DNA of 33,735 nt, taken from CAZPMO01 sp964587515 (GTDB lineage Bacteria > Pseudomonadota > Alphaproteobacteria > MPNO01). Where the stretch lies: contig CAZPMO010000030.1 in assembly GCA_964587515.1 (NCBI GenBank), positions 1 to 33,735 on the forward strand, in the 5' to 3' direction. Shown here in pieces: positions 1 through 9,019 of the stretch. A program made the translations under genes and the position numbers. Under the pieces are notes generated by a model, which was given only the letters and a program-made list of their open reading frames with translations, searched no databases and was not told the DNA's origin. Positions within the stretch are counted from its first letter, which is position 1, and every line of letters begins with the position of its first letter.

Positions 1-3
1 GCC

Positions 4-52
4 GATTCGACGGAATCTTAAATCCGATTCAAACTAAACGGGCGATGCTCTA
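4..52 (-). repeat. Palindromic intergenic element after the BI-1 gene stop
   Basis: Three alternating pentamer arms are visible: GATTC at 4-8, GAATC at 13-17 and GATTC at 26-30. They can pair as two alternative small hairpins. Read on the minus strand, the element starts with TAGAGCAT, whose TAG is the stop codon of the BI-1 gene. The same eight bases follow the last gene of the window (from 33614). I infer a dispersed extragenic palindromic element that may act in transcript ending. There is no T tract, so it is not a classical terminator. Confidence 0.35.
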
Positions 53-766
53 GTCGCGGTTACCCAGCAAGCGGAGAAGAAAAATGAACAACATGATGAA
101 GTCATAATAGAGTTCCGCCGCACCCATTACCGCAAGCTTGCCGATGGTCGCCTCGTCATAGTGCTCGGCATAGGCCTCTTTGATTTTTTGGGTGTCGTAG
201 GCCGTCAGTGCGGTAAATAAGATGACGCCGACCACGGAAATCATGAATTCCATCATCGCGCTGTGGAAGAACCAGCTTACGATGATCGCGATGAACAAGC
301 CCAACAGCCCCATCATCAGGAATGTCGTCCAGCCGGATAGATCCTTTTTCGTCGTATAACCGTAAATGCTCATTCCGGCGAACATTGCCGCGGTGATGAA
401 AAAGACGCGGGCAATGCTGGTTCCCGTGTAAACGATGAATATCGACGAAAGCGACAATCCCATCGCGATCGTAAACAGCCAGTACACCGCCTGCGCCATG
501 GTAAGGCTCATCTTGTGCAGTCGGGCGCCCATGAAAATGAAAAATATTAGTGGAGAAAATGCCAAGACCCACATCAGCGGCGTGCCGTAAATGAGCCGCA
601 GCATCGGCTCTGAACCTGCAACGAGGTATGCGACGATGCCGGTCACCGCGACACCCGAAGCCATATAGTTGTAGACGCGCAGCATGTGCGCGCGGAGACC
701 CGCGTCGAACTGCGCCTGGACCTGCGTATCACCGGATACGACGATCCGTTCGGTTCCCAAAGCCAT
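50..766 (-). CDS. Bax inhibitor-1 / YccA family membrane protein
   Basis: An integral membrane protein of the BI-1/YccA (UPF0005, TMBIM) family. About seven hydrophobic segments run through the whole length, and the C-terminal part carries the family-typical stretch TALTAYDTQKIKE followed by a last helix rich in F, I and L. Members are proposed ion-leak or stress-modulating proteins of the inner membrane; in E. coli YccA binds and modulates FtsH. No catalytic motif is expected. I chose ATG 766 because AAGAGG lies six bases upstream of it. ATG 772 and an in-frame ATG at 844 are alternatives; the latter would add a charged extension not typical of the family. The gene lies 150 bases downstream of the Rieske gene on the same strand and probably has its own promoter in that gap. 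Confidence 0.9.
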   Translation of the reverse strand: MALGTERIVVSGDTQVQAQFDAGLRAHMLRVYNYMASGVAVTGIVAYLVAGSEPMLRLIYGTPLMWVLAFSPLIFFIFMGARLHKMSLTMAQAVYWLFTIAMGLSLSSIFIVYTGTSIARVFFITAAMFAGMSIYGYTTKKDLSGWTTFLMMGLLGLFIAIIVSWFFHSAMMEFMISVVGVILFTALTAYDTQKIKEAYAEHYDEATIGKLAVMGAAELYYDFIMLFIFLLRLLGNRD

Positions 767-915
767 TTTCATCCTCTTGAGTTCTGATTCCCAGACTGGG
801 CTAACATATGTGGTCGGACGGCTGAAAATCAAGGGGTTCCACAACCCGCGCCCGGCCTAGCCAAATAGGGTTAACTATCTTTAATCATTGCCGGTTTTGG
901 GCCTGGCGCCAGCGA

Positions 916-2232
916 TTACTCGGCCGCGTGGAGATGTCCCGTCGGGTCCGAGGAATCGCGGCGGCGGGCGGCGTAGACCTCCGACCAGTCGGCGTCGCGG
1001 TCGGCCAGGAAATCGCCGCCGCGCGCGCCCAGCGCCACTTCCGGATCATCGACCCCGGGCGGCGCCGCGCCGTCCTTCTGAAACGCCCGCGCCGCCCGCA
1101 ACAGGCGGCGGCGCGTCTGGGTGATCATGTGGTCGGAAGGCGCGAGCTGTTCGAAGCCGTGATCGACGATCGGGCCCATGCTTTCGGTAATCGCCTGATC
1201 CTGGAGGTAAAGGCCGGGAATGCCGGTATAGGACGCATCCTCCTGGGTCGCGCGGTCGATCATGTAGTCGTTGGATTCATTGGCTTTGAGCCGCCATCGA
1301 TCGAGCCAGCCGGTGGCGTTGGGCAGATAGTCGAGCGGCGGCGCGAGGCCGGGGATCGTCTCGCCGTTCTTCAGGGTGCGCAGCCCCGGGGTGCGTTCGT
1401 TCCAGGACAGCTCCACGAACATGGTGTGATGGTCGTCGAGCGGCACCCAAGCGCGCGCCCACACGTGATCCTTCATCTCGCCGTGCGGCGGCATGGTCCA
1501 GAACGGAAACACGAAATGCGCGATCCGCCAGTAATCGGCGCCCGATTTCTCCGGACGGTAGGCGCCGTACATCAGCCCCCAGTCGGTCTCCGCGACGCTG
1601 TATTCCGGCGCCCGGTCGGAGACGACCGTGCTCGCCATGTGGTCGGGATCCACGTCGTCCGGATCGACGCCGCCGAAATGCAGGAAGCTGAAATGCGAGG
1701 TGTCGATATCGCCTTCCATGGCCTGTAGCCAATTGCATTCGCGCAGCACGAAGGAAATGCGCACGTCGTCCTCGGGCAGCAGCGTGACTTCCAGCGCGGG
1801 CGGCGGCGGCGGCGCTTCGCGGGCGCCCATATAGGCCCAGATCAGCCCGTTGCGCTCGATCACCCGATAGGCCTTGGCCTTGACCTTGTGCTTGAAATCC
1901 TGATGCGCCGGCGCGTTCGGCATGTCGATGCAGTTGCCGTCGGCGTCGAATTTCCAGCCGTGATAGACGCACACGATGCCGTTGTCCTCATTGCGGCCAT
2001 AGAAAAACGAGGCGCAGCGGTGGGGACAGCGATGGTCCATCAGCCCGACCCGGCCCGATGTATCGCGGAAGGCGATCAACTGTTCGCCCAGCAGCTTCAG
2101 CCGCATGGGCGGCCCGTCGGCCTCCAGTTCCGACGACATGGCGGCGGGGATCCAGTATTGCCGCATCATCTCGCCCATGGGGGTGCCGGGACCGACTTGG
2201 GTCAGGGTCTCGCTCTCGTGCGCCGATGTCAT
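916..2232 (-). CDS. Rieske 2Fe-2S aromatic ring-hydroxylating oxygenase, phthalate 4,5-dioxygenase-like alpha subunit
   Basis: The terminal oxygenase component of a Rieske non-heme iron oxygenase, 438 residues. The N-terminal Rieske domain shows C69-x-H71 and C88-x2-H91, which bind the 2Fe-2S cluster. The catalytic domain shows D177-x2-H180-x4-H185, the facial-triad motif for mononuclear iron. The opening (VGPGTPMGEMMRQYWIP) and length resemble phthalate 4,5-dioxygenase and related demethylases, which hydroxylate or O-demethylate aromatic acids. The substrate cannot be read from sequence. The start at 2232 is supported by GGGAG a short distance upstream; a much longer open frame runs upstream only because this DNA is GC-rich. 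No reductase or ferredoxin partner is visible nearby, so electrons must come from a component coded elsewhere. It follows the ABC permease gene by 74 bases and could be cotranscribed with it. Confidence 0.9.
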   Translation of the reverse strand: MTSAHESETLTQVGPGTPMGEMMRQYWIPAAMSSELEADGPPMRLKLLGEQLIAFRDTSGRVGLMDHRCPHRCASFFYGRNEDNGIVCVYHGWKFDADGNCIDMPNAPAHQDFKHKVKAKAYRVIERNGLIWAYMGAREAPPPPPALEVTLLPEDDVRISFVLRECNWLQAMEGDIDTSHFSFLHFGGVDPDDVDPDHMASTVVSDRAPEYSVAETDWGLMYGAYRPEKSGADYWRIAHFVFPFWTMPPHGEMKDHVWARAWVPLDDHHTMFVELSWNERTPGLRTLKNGETIPGLAPPLDYLPNATGWLDRWRLKANESNDYMIDRATQEDASYTGIPGLYLQDQAITESMGPIVDHGFEQLAPSDHMITQTRRRLLRAARAFQKDGAAPPGVDDPEVALGARGGDFLADRDADWSEVYAARRRDSSDPTGHLHAAE

Positions 2233-2306
2233 TGTCTGTTCTCCCGAGAGTGCAGGGCCTAGGATTCCCCGTTCCTCGTCCTCGGTCAACAGTAAGGGTG
2301 CCGCGG

Positions 2307-4835
2307 TCAGTCGTTTCGCAGCAGCGGCGCGGCCTTGCGTCCCAGCGCCCGCCACGCGCCCGCGAAGCCGAATCCGATGGTGATCCCGGTGCAGCTCAGC
2401 GCCGCGATGGTGGATTGCCAAGGCAGGAATACCCAATCGAGATGCATCACGAACACCACCACCGCCCAGGCCGCGACCGCGCCGAGCGCCAGGGCGATGG
2501 CGGCGGTCGCGGATCCCAGGATGCCGAATTCCGCGAGATAGGCCACCAGCACGTCGCGCCGCGTCGCGCCGACCACCTTCAGCACCACCGCATCGTATAC
2601 CCGGCGGCGGTGACCGGCGGCGACGGCGCCGGCCAGCACCAGCGTGCCAACCAGTATGGTGATCCCGGCCCCCAGCCGAACCGCGCCGGCAATACGGTCG
2701 AGATATTCGCCGACCGTCGCCAGCACTTCGCCGACCCGGATCGCGATCACGTTGGCGAATCGGTCGGTGACCGCCTTTTCGACCATCGACATCGAGGCGG
2801 GGGTCGCCCGCAGGGTGGCGATATGGGTCTGGGGCGCGCGTTCCAGCATGCCGGGCGAGAACATCATCACGAAGTTCATGCGAAGCGTCCGCCAACGCAC
2901 TTCGCGGATGTTGGCGATGCGCGCGGTGACCTTGCGGCCCAGCACGTTGACGGTCAGCGTATCGCCCAGCCCGATGCCAAAGCCCCGCGCCGCGTCCGCC
3001 GTGAGCGAGACCAGCGGCGCGCCGCGATAATCGGGCGGCCACCATTCGCCGGCGACGATCCGCATCCCGTCATGCGGGCGCACCGACCAGGTCAGCCCCC
3101 GATCGCCGCGCACCATCCACTTAACACCCGGCGCGACCGCGACCTTGTCGGCCGGAACGCCGTTGATCGCGGTGATGCGTCCGCGCAGCATCGGGGTGCG
3201 CCGGAGGCGCGAAATTCCGTCGACCGCCCGAACGGTGTCCTCGAACGACGCGACCTGATCGGGCTGAATGTCGATGAAAAAGAAATCGGGCGCGCGCGCC
3301 GGCATGCTTTTGGAAATCTGATGACGCAAATTGTTCTCGATCATGGTGACCGCGACCAGCGCGGTCAGGCCGAGGCCCAGGGACATCACGACGCTGGCCG
3401 TGGGCGTGCCCGGCCGATGCAGGTTGGCCAGCGCAAGGCGGATTCTCGGTGACACGCCACGCGGCGCGGCGCGCGCGAGCCTCATGACGGACCAGCCCGC
3501 GAAGCGAAAGACGATCATCGCCGCGATCGCGCCGCCGACGAACCACAACGCGATCCCCCGGTCGTCGGCCGTCGCAACGGCGAGCGCCGCGAGCGCCGCC
3601 GCCGCCGCGCCAGTCGCGACGCCGTATACAAGGTGAGGCCGCCGACTCGACGGGGTCACCAGGTCGCGGAACAAAGCCGCCGCCGGGATACCGCTGGCGC
3701 GGGCCAGCGGCCACAGCGAGAAGGCGAGCGCGGTCAGCAATCCGAACGTCGCCGCGACGGCGAGGGGAAGGGGATAGATGCCGATCCGCGCCTCGACGGG
3801 CAGCGCACCCGCGATCACGGCGCCCGCCAGGGGCGGCGCCAGGGCGCCGAGCACCAGACCCGGAACGATACCGCCCACCGTCATCGCCGCAATCTGGGCG
3901 AGGTAGGTCTGGAAAACCAGTCGTGACGGCGCGCCCAGACATTTCAATGTCGCAATGGTCGCGGTCTTGCCGGACAGGAAATTACCGACCGCGTTGCTGA
4001 CCCCGATGCCGCCGACCAGCAGCGCCGTCAGCCCGACCAGCGTCAGAAACAGCGTCGCGCGGTCGACAAAGCGCTGCACCGCCGGCGCGGAATTGGAAAG
4101 ATCGCGGATCCGCCAGCCGGCGTTGGGAAACGCGCGATCCAGCGATGCCCGCCACCCGTTGGGATCTTGCCCGTTGGTCAACACGACGCGGTAGCTGTAA
4201 TGCACCAGGCTACCCGGCCGGACCAGTCCGGTGGCGGGAACCGCGTCGGTCGAGATCATCACGCGCGGGCCGAGGCCGACCAGCCGCCCGCTGCCGGCGC
4301 GGTCGGGCTCGCGCGTCAGCACCGAGCGCAACTGCACGCGCGCATCTCCGATCGCCAGCGTATCGCCAAGCGAAAGCCCGAGCCGTTCAAGCAGCGGGCG
4401 TTCCACCGCGGCGCCCCAGCGGCCGTTTTGGAAGGCGAAGACCCGGTCCACGGGCATCGGCGGTTCGAGGCCGAGCGCGCCGACCAAGGGGTATTGCCCG
4501 TCGACCGCCTTGAGCTCGATTACCCGGCGCTGCTCGGCGTCCGGCGCACGGGCCATGGCGCGCAGCCTGATCGATCGCGTGACCGTGCCCGAAGCGGCGA
4601 GCCAGTTCCGTTCGCCGGGTGTGATGTCGCGGTGGACATTTGTAAGCGCGACATCGCCGCCGAGGATTTCGCGCCCGCCGGCTTGCAGGCCGGCGGTGAT
4701 CGCCTGCGACACCGATCCGACCGCCGCGATCGCCGCGACGCCCAGCGTGAGACAGGCGAGAAAGACGCGGAACCCCTTGATGCCGCCGCGCAACTCGCGG
4801 CGCGCGAGGCGCAGCGCGGTGGCGAACCCGGTCAT
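2307..4835 (-). CDS. ybbP: ABC transporter permease, YbbP-like, two FtsX domains
   Basis: An 842-residue inner-membrane permease of the MacB/FtsX superfamily. One membrane segment lies near residues 20-45, followed by a large periplasmic region. A central group of hydrophobic segments (about 265-450) is followed by a second periplasmic region and three C-terminal segments (about 720-835). This duplicated FtsX layout matches YbbP. Its start overlaps the stop of the ATP-binding partner gene in an ATGA, implying translational coupling and a shared complex. E. coli has the same neighbourhood, with ybbA-ybbP divergent from tesA. The substrate is unknown; export or extraction of lipids or lipoproteins is the usual guess for this superfamily. 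The frame is intact and codon use matches its neighbours. Confidence 0.9.
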   Translation of the reverse strand: MTGFATALRLARRELRGGIKGFRVFLACLTLGVAAIAAVGSVSQAITAGLQAGGREILGGDVALTNVHRDITPGERNWLAASGTVTRSIRLRAMARAPDAEQRRVIELKAVDGQYPLVGALGLEPPMPVDRVFAFQNGRWGAAVERPLLERLGLSLGDTLAIGDARVQLRSVLTREPDRAGSGRLVGLGPRVMISTDAVPATGLVRPGSLVHYSYRVVLTNGQDPNGWRASLDRAFPNAGWRIRDLSNSAPAVQRFVDRATLFLTLVGLTALLVGGIGVSNAVGNFLSGKTATIATLKCLGAPSRLVFQTYLAQIAAMTVGGIVPGLVLGALAPPLAGAVIAGALPVEARIGIYPLPLAVAATFGLLTALAFSLWPLARASGIPAAALFRDLVTPSSRRPHLVYGVATGAAAAALAALAVATADDRGIALWFVGGAIAAMIVFRFAGWSVMRLARAAPRGVSPRIRLALANLHRPGTPTASVVMSLGLGLTALVAVTMIENNLRHQISKSMPARAPDFFFIDIQPDQVASFEDTVRAVDGISRLRRTPMLRGRITAINGVPADKVAVAPGVKWMVRGDRGLTWSVRPHDGMRIVAGEWWPPDYRGAPLVSLTADAARGFGIGLGDTLTVNVLGRKVTARIANIREVRWRTLRMNFVMMFSPGMLERAPQTHIATLRATPASMSMVEKAVTDRFANVIAIRVGEVLATVGEYLDRIAGAVRLGAGITILVGTLVLAGAVAAGHRRRVYDAVVLKVVGATRRDVLVAYLAEFGILGSATAAIALALGAVAAWAVVVFVMHLDWVFLPWQSTIAALSCTGITIGFGFAGAWRALGRKAAPLLRND

Positions 4836-5539
4836 GTGGCGAAGCCCGCCTGTTCGTCGGAAATGATGAGCCCGTCGGCCAGCCGCACGCCCCGGTCGCA
4901 GCGCGCCGCGATTTCCGGGTTGTGGGTAATCAGGATCAGGGTGGTGCCGTGCCGCGCATGGAGATCGAACAGAAGATCCATCACGGCGGACCCGGTGCCG
5001 CCGTCCAGATTGCCGGTGGGCTCATCGCCCAGTAACAGGCGTGGGCCGCCCACGAAGGCGCGCGCGATGGCGACGCGTTGCTGCTCGCCGCCCGAAAGCT
5101 GACCCGGGAAATGCTCCAGCCGATGATCCAGTTCGACCGAGGCCAGCGCCTCGCGCGCGCGATCAAAGGGATCGTCCGCGCCGGCGAGTTCGAGCGGCAC
5201 CGCGACGTTTTCCAGCGCCGACATGGTCGGCACCAGATGAAAATTCTGGAACACGATACCGATTGCGTCACGGCGAAACAGCGCGAGCTGGTCTTCGCTG
5301 AGTCCGCCGAGATCGGTGCCGTTGATAGCAACGCGGCCCGACGTCTGACGCTCTAGCCCGGCGATGATCATGATCATGGTGGTCTTGCCCGATCCCGACG
5401 GGCCGACCACGCTCAGCGTTTCACCGCTCTCGACGGCCAGCGACGCACCGCGAAGGATGTTGACCGGCCCGGCGGCGCTCTCCAGACTAAGGTGAACGTT
5501 TTCGAGCGAGACCATGGGTTCCCGGGAACCGGCATTCAT
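4832..5539 (-). CDS. ybbA: ABC transporter ATP-binding protein, YbbA-like (LolD/MacB type)
   Basis: The ATPase partner of the downstream permease. It contains Walker A GPSGSGKTT, a Q-loop in the FQNFHLVPTM stretch, the ABC signature LSGGEQQR, Walker B LLLGDEPTGNLD and an H-loop histidine in LITHNP. These are the standard marks of the LolD/MacB/YbbA subfamily of small ATPases serving FtsX-type permeases. I place the start at ATG 5539; ATG 5515 also fits and neither has a strong ribosome site. An upstream extension to 5611 would run into the divergent tesA leader. The divergent promoters for this operon and tesA must lie in the short 5540-5618 stretch. Confidence 0.92.
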   Translation of the reverse strand: MNAGSREPMVSLENVHLSLESAAGPVNILRGASLAVESGETLSVVGPSGSGKTTMIMIIAGLERQTSGRVAINGTDLGGLSEDQLALFRRDAIGIVFQNFHLVPTMSALENVAVPLELAGADDPFDRAREALASVELDHRLEHFPGQLSGGEQQRVAIARAFVGGPRLLLGDEPTGNLDGGTGSAVMDLLFDLHARHGTTLILITHNPEIAARCDRGVRLADGLIISDEQAGFAT

Positions 5540-5618
5540 CGGAATTCGCGCCTTCCCGCGCGCAAGCTGGCTGGTGTCCAATGGATATGGCCCGGCGCGA
5601 ACGCGCGTCAAGACGCAT

Positions 5619-6254
5619 GTGCGAACACGGTTTCACGCTTTGGCGATCCTGGCGGTCCTCTTGGCGAGCGGTTTCGTGGGTATCGCCGGGGCCGCCGAGC
5701 CGACGCGCATCCTTGTGCTGGGCGACAGCCTTGCCTCCGGTTACGGGCTGCCCGCGACAAAGGCGTTCCCCGTGCGGCTTCAGTCGGCGCTGGCGGCGCG
5801 CGGCCATGACGTAAAAGTGATCAATGCGGGGGTCGCGGGCGATACCACGGCCGGCGGGCGGGCGCGGCTCGACTGGGCGCTGGCCGACAAGCCGGATATC
5901 GTGATCGTCGAACTCGGCGCCAACGACGGGCTGCGCGGCATTGATCCCGGGGCGATGCGCGCCAATCTCGACGCCATTCTCGCGCGCTTGAAATCCCATG
6001 CGATCCGCGTGTTGCTGGCCGGAATGTACGCCCCGCCCAACATGGGACGCCGCTATGGCGAGGAATACAACGCCGTATATCCCGCCCTGGCGCGGAAGTT
6101 CGGCGTCGCGCTGTATCCGTTTTTTCTCGACGGCGTGGCCACGCGACGGGACTTCAACCAGCCCGACGGGCTCCATCCAAATTCCGCCGGCGTCGCGGTT
6201 ATAGTTGACCGAATCACCCCGCATGTGGTGCGCTTGCTGGAAGCTTTGGAGTAG
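5619..6254 (+). CDS. tesA: Arylesterase / lysophospholipase of SGNH-hydrolase family (TesA-like), exported
   Basis: A GDSL-type esterase/thioesterase acting in the periplasm. From the GTG at 5619 the sequence begins with a basic start, a hydrophobic core (ALAILAVLLASGFVGIAG) and a plausible signal-peptidase site near AGAA. The four SGNH blocks are present: GDSLASGYG with nucleophile S37, the Gly block in NAGVAGDTTAGG, GANDGL with N102, and DGLHPN with D183 and H186. TesA-type enzymes cleave acyl-CoA, lysophospholipids and aryl esters. ATG 5514 and GTG 5574 are in-frame alternatives, but 5514 would overlap the ybbA start and bury the signal peptide. Divergence from ybbA-ybbP repeats the E. coli arrangement. 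The FIST gene follows after 8 bases, so the two are likely cotranscribed. Confidence 0.9.
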   Translation: MRTRFHALAILAVLLASGFVGIAGAAEPTRILVLGDSLASGYGLPATKAFPVRLQSALAARGHDVKVINAGVAGDTTAGGRARLDWALADKPDIVIVELGANDGLRGIDPGAMRANLDAILARLKSHAIRVLLAGMYAPPNMGRRYGEEYNAVYPALARKFGVALYPFFLDGVATRRDFNQPDGLHPNSAGVAVIVDRITPHVVRLLEALE

Positions 6255-6262
6255 CCCCGATC

Positions 6263-7396
6263 ATGGATACCGCGACCAAAAAATTCCGCCTTGCGCACGC
6301 CGCCGGCGGCGACTGGGAAACCCTCGTCGACGATTGCATAGAGCAGCTCGGGAGCGCGCCGATCGGCGCCAATCTCGGGTTCCTTTATGTCACGGACGCG
6401 CTTGCCGGCGCCTATGAGCGCATCTGGCGGCGGCTGCGCGACGCCACCGGGGTCAGTGACTGGGTCGGCACCATCGGTTTCGGCGTCTGCACCGGCGGCC
6501 ACGAATATTTCGATACGCCGGCGATCACGGTGCTGTCCTGCGCATTGCCGGGCGACAGTTTCCGGTTGTTGCCGACCATCGAGCGCCCGGGCGAGCCGTT
6601 GCCGTCCGACGTGGTCGAATGGGTGGCGCGGCGCAACCCCACGATGGGCGTGGTGCATGGCGATCCGCGCAACGCATATGTGCCCGCGATCATCGATGCG
6701 CTGGGCGACGATACGGATTGCCTGCTGGTGGGTGGGCTGACCGCGTCGCGCGGCGGGTTTCACCAGCTCGCCGGCCAGTTGACGGAGGGCGGGCTTTCCG
6801 GCGTGCTGTTCGCCGACAGCGTGACCGTGGCCAGCGGTCTAACGCAGGGGTGTTCGCCGATCGGCGAGTTGCACGAGGTCACCGAGGCGCGCGACAACGT
6901 GCTGCTGAAGCTCGACGGCCGCCCGGCGCTGGACGTGTTCAAGGAGGATATCGGCGAGGTTCTGGCGCGCAATCTCGAGCGCGTCGGCGGCTATATACAC
7001 GCCGCGCTTCCGATCTCCGGCGATGACCAGGGGGATTACCTGGTGCGCAATGTGATGGGGATCGATCCCCGTGAACGCTGGCTGTCGATCGGCGAGCGGC
7101 TGAGGGAGGGCGACCGGCTGATGTTCGTCCGCCGCAACGCCCCCAACGCGGCTCTCGATCTCAATCGCATGCTTGAAGACGTGACCGGCCGCGCCGGTGA
7201 AAGACCCGCCCAGGCGGCGCTTTATTTCTCCTGTGTCGCGCGCGGACCCAATTTGTTCGGCAAGGACTCCGAGGAGATGAAGGCGGTCGGCGACGCGCTG
7301 GGCGAGGATGTGCCGTTGGTTGGGTTCTTCGCCAATGGCGAGATATCGAACAGCCGAGTCTACGGCTACACCGGTGTGCTGTCGCTGATTCTGTGA
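6263..7396 (+). CDS. FIST N- and C-domain sensory protein
   Basis: A 377-residue soluble protein consisting of the FIST N domain (about residues 30-230) and FIST C domain (about 235-365), with no output domain attached. FIST modules are predicted small-ligand sensors, often fused to or encoded beside signalling proteins. The family marks I rely on are the N-terminal stretch WVGTIGFGVCTGG, the GGLTASRGG loop and the C-terminal part VGFFANGEI followed by the tyrosine-rich VYGYTG ending. The gene begins 8 bases after tesA and is followed by thpR after 24 bases, suggesting a tesA-FIST-thpR operon. No histidine kinase or cyclase is adjacent, so its partner is unclear. No signal peptide is seen; the protein is probably cytoplasmic. 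Confidence 0.85.
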   Translation: MDTATKKFRLAHAAGGDWETLVDDCIEQLGSAPIGANLGFLYVTDALAGAYERIWRRLRDATGVSDWVGTIGFGVCTGGHEYFDTPAITVLSCALPGDSFRLLPTIERPGEPLPSDVVEWVARRNPTMGVVHGDPRNAYVPAIIDALGDDTDCLLVGGLTASRGGFHQLAGQLTEGGLSGVLFADSVTVASGLTQGCSPIGELHEVTEARDNVLLKLDGRPALDVFKEDIGEVLARNLERVGGYIHAALPISGDDQGDYLVRNVMGIDPRERWLSIGERLREGDRLMFVRRNAPNAALDLNRMLEDVTGRAGERPAQAALYFSCVARGPNLFGKDSEEMKAVGDALGEDVPLVGFFANGEISNSRVYGYTGVLSLIL

Positions 7397-7420
7397 GAGT
7401 GCGCCGGACGCGAGGCCGTC

Positions 7421-7963
7421 ATGATCAGACTGTTCGTCGCGGTTGATGCGCCGGCTGCGTTGCGCCGCCGCGCCGCGTCTCTCGGTCGCGGCATCGACCG
7501 CGCGAAATGGGTGGCCGAGGAAAACATGCACATCACGCTGCGGTTCATCGGCGAGACGCCGGAGGACCGGGCGGAGGATTTCGCCGAGGCGCTCGACCGG
7601 GTGCGCGCCGCGCCGCTTGAATTGGCGCTTTCGGGAGCCGGTCATTTCGGATCGGGTCGCCGGGTGCGCGCGCTATGGCTCGGCGTGGAAAAATCCGAAG
7701 CGCTGGTCGCCCTGCGCGACCGCATCGACTCGGCGCTGGTGCGCGCCGGCTGCGCGCCGGAAGGCCGCAAGTTCCATCCGCATCTGACGCTGGCGCGTTT
7801 CAACAACGGTACGCCGGGCGAAATTCATTCCTGGCTCGCCGCCAACACGCTGTTCCGTTCGGTGCCATTCATGGTCGACCGCTTTACGCTGTATTCCAGC
7901 CATCTCGGCCGCGCCGGCGCGATTTACACCGCGGAGGCGGAGTACGAGCTGAGGGGCGGGTAA
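7421..7963 (+). CDS. thpR: RNA 2',3'-cyclic phosphodiesterase (2'-5' RNA ligase family)
   Basis: A 180-residue member of the 2H phosphoesterase superfamily. The two diagnostic H-x-T motifs are present at H37-I-T39-L and H121-L-T-L, and each supplies a catalytic histidine and threonine. The N-terminus IRLFVAVD is typical of ThpR/LigT. Enzymes of this family hydrolyse 2',3'-cyclic phosphate RNA ends and can show 2'-5' ligase activity in vitro; their cellular role is poorly defined. Full length, intact, last gene of the presumed tesA operon. It is convergent with cysK, whose stop lies about 12 bases away. Confidence 0.92.
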   Translation: MIRLFVAVDAPAALRRRAASLGRGIDRAKWVAEENMHITLRFIGETPEDRAEDFAEALDRVRAAPLELALSGAGHFGSGRRVRALWLGVEKSEALVALRDRIDSALVRAGCAPEGRKFHPHLTLARFNNGTPGEIHSWLAANTLFRSVPFMVDRFTLYSSHLGRAGAIYTAEAEYELRGG

Positions 7964-7974
7964 CGCGAAGACGC

Positions 7975-9000
7975 TTAAAGCCAGTCCGGCGCCGGCAGGC
8001 CTTTTTCCTTCAGGAAGGCGGGGTTGAACAGCCTCGAGAGGTACCGCTGGCCGCCGTCGGCCAGGATGGTGACGATGGTGTGGCCGGGGCCGAGCTCGCG
8101 CGCGAGGCGGATCGCGCCGGCGACATTGATCCCCGAGGAGCCGCCGAGGCAGAGCCCTTCGTGTTTCAGCAGGTCGAAGATTACCGGCAGCATCTCCGCG
8201 TCGGGGATTTGGAAGGGCGCATCGACGTGGGCCTCGGCGATGTTGCCGGTCACCCGGCCCTGGCCGATACCCTCCGAGATCGAGCTGCCTTCGGATTTCA
8301 GCTCGCCGTTCTTGAAATACTCGTACATCGCCGCTCCCGCTGGATCGGCGAGCCCGATCACGACTTTGTCGTTCTGCTCTTTCAGGAACTTGCCGGTGCC
8401 GGCCAGCGTGCCGCCGGTGCCGATCGCGCAGATGAAACCGTCGACCTTGCCGCCGGTCTGGCGCCAGATCTCGGGGCCGGTCATCTTGTAATGGGCGCGG
8501 CAGTTGGCGAGGTTGTCCCACTGGTTGGCCCACAACGCACCGTTGGGATTCTTCTCCGCCCATTCGGCGGCGACGCGTTCGGACTGGCGCACGAAATTGT
8601 CGGGATCGCGATAGGGCTTCGCGGGCACCGGCATCAGCTCGGCGCCGCACAGCCGGAGCATGTCCATTTTTTCCTGGCTCTGGGTGTCCGGGATCACGAT
8701 CACCGTGCGGTAGCCGCGCGCGTTGCCCACAAGAGCGAGACCGATGCCGGTATTGCCGGCCGTTCCCTCGACCACGACGCCGCCGGGTTTGAGAACGCCA
8801 CGCTCCTCGGCGTCCACGATCATGTAAAGCGCGGCGCGGTCCTTGACCGAACCGCCGGGATTGAGAAATTCGGCCTTGCCGAGAATTTCGCAGCCGGTCG
8901 CGTCGGAAGCCCTGTTGAGGCGAATCAGCGGCGTATTGCCGACGGTCGCCGCGAAACCGTCGCGGATGTCGTTCTCGCCGACCCGGATTTTTTCAGCCAT
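7975..9000 (-). CDS. cysK: Cysteine synthase A (O-acetylserine sulfhydrylase)
   Basis: A PLP enzyme that makes L-cysteine from O-acetylserine and sulfide. K53 in the NPGGSVKDRA motif is the Schiff-base lysine. The TAGNTG substrate loop and the GTGGT phosphate-binding loop are both present, and GGSSGIN closes the active site. At 341 residues it is slightly longer than enteric CysK because of a C-terminal tail common in alphaproteobacterial enzymes. It lies only 19 bases downstream of cysE, so the two genes form the classic acetyltransferase-sulfhydrylase pair. The frame is intact, in contrast to cysE. If cysE is truly non-functional, this enzyme would depend on another O-acetylserine source. 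Confidence 0.93.
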   Translation of the reverse strand: MAEKIRVGENDIRDGFAATVGNTPLIRLNRASDATGCEILGKAEFLNPGGSVKDRAALYMIVDAEERGVLKPGGVVVEGTAGNTGIGLALVGNARGYRTVIVIPDTQSQEKMDMLRLCGAELMPVPAKPYRDPDNFVRQSERVAAEWAEKNPNGALWANQWDNLANCRAHYKMTGPEIWRQTGGKVDGFICAIGTGGTLAGTGKFLKEQNDKVVIGLADPAGAAMYEYFKNGELKSEGSSISEGIGQGRVTGNIAEAHVDAPFQIPDAEMLPVIFDLLKHEGLCLGGSSGINVAGAIRLARELGPGHTIVTILADGGQRYLSRLFNPAFLKEKGLPAPDWL

Positions 9001-9019
9001 TGAAGCCGCGTCCCGGATA

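Noticed and set aside
871..884. TTAA-N6-TTAA as a CtrA site before the BI-1 gene
   Set aside because: Spacing is six, not the seven of the consensus.
903..912. CTGGCGCCAG palindrome after the Rieske stop as a terminator
   Set aside because: No T tract follows on the minus strand and the stem has no loop.
2233..3045. Long N-terminal extension of the Rieske gene frame
   Set aside because: It overlaps the permease gene on the same strand, is Arg/Gly-rich shadow sequence, and a good ribosome site supports the start at 2232.
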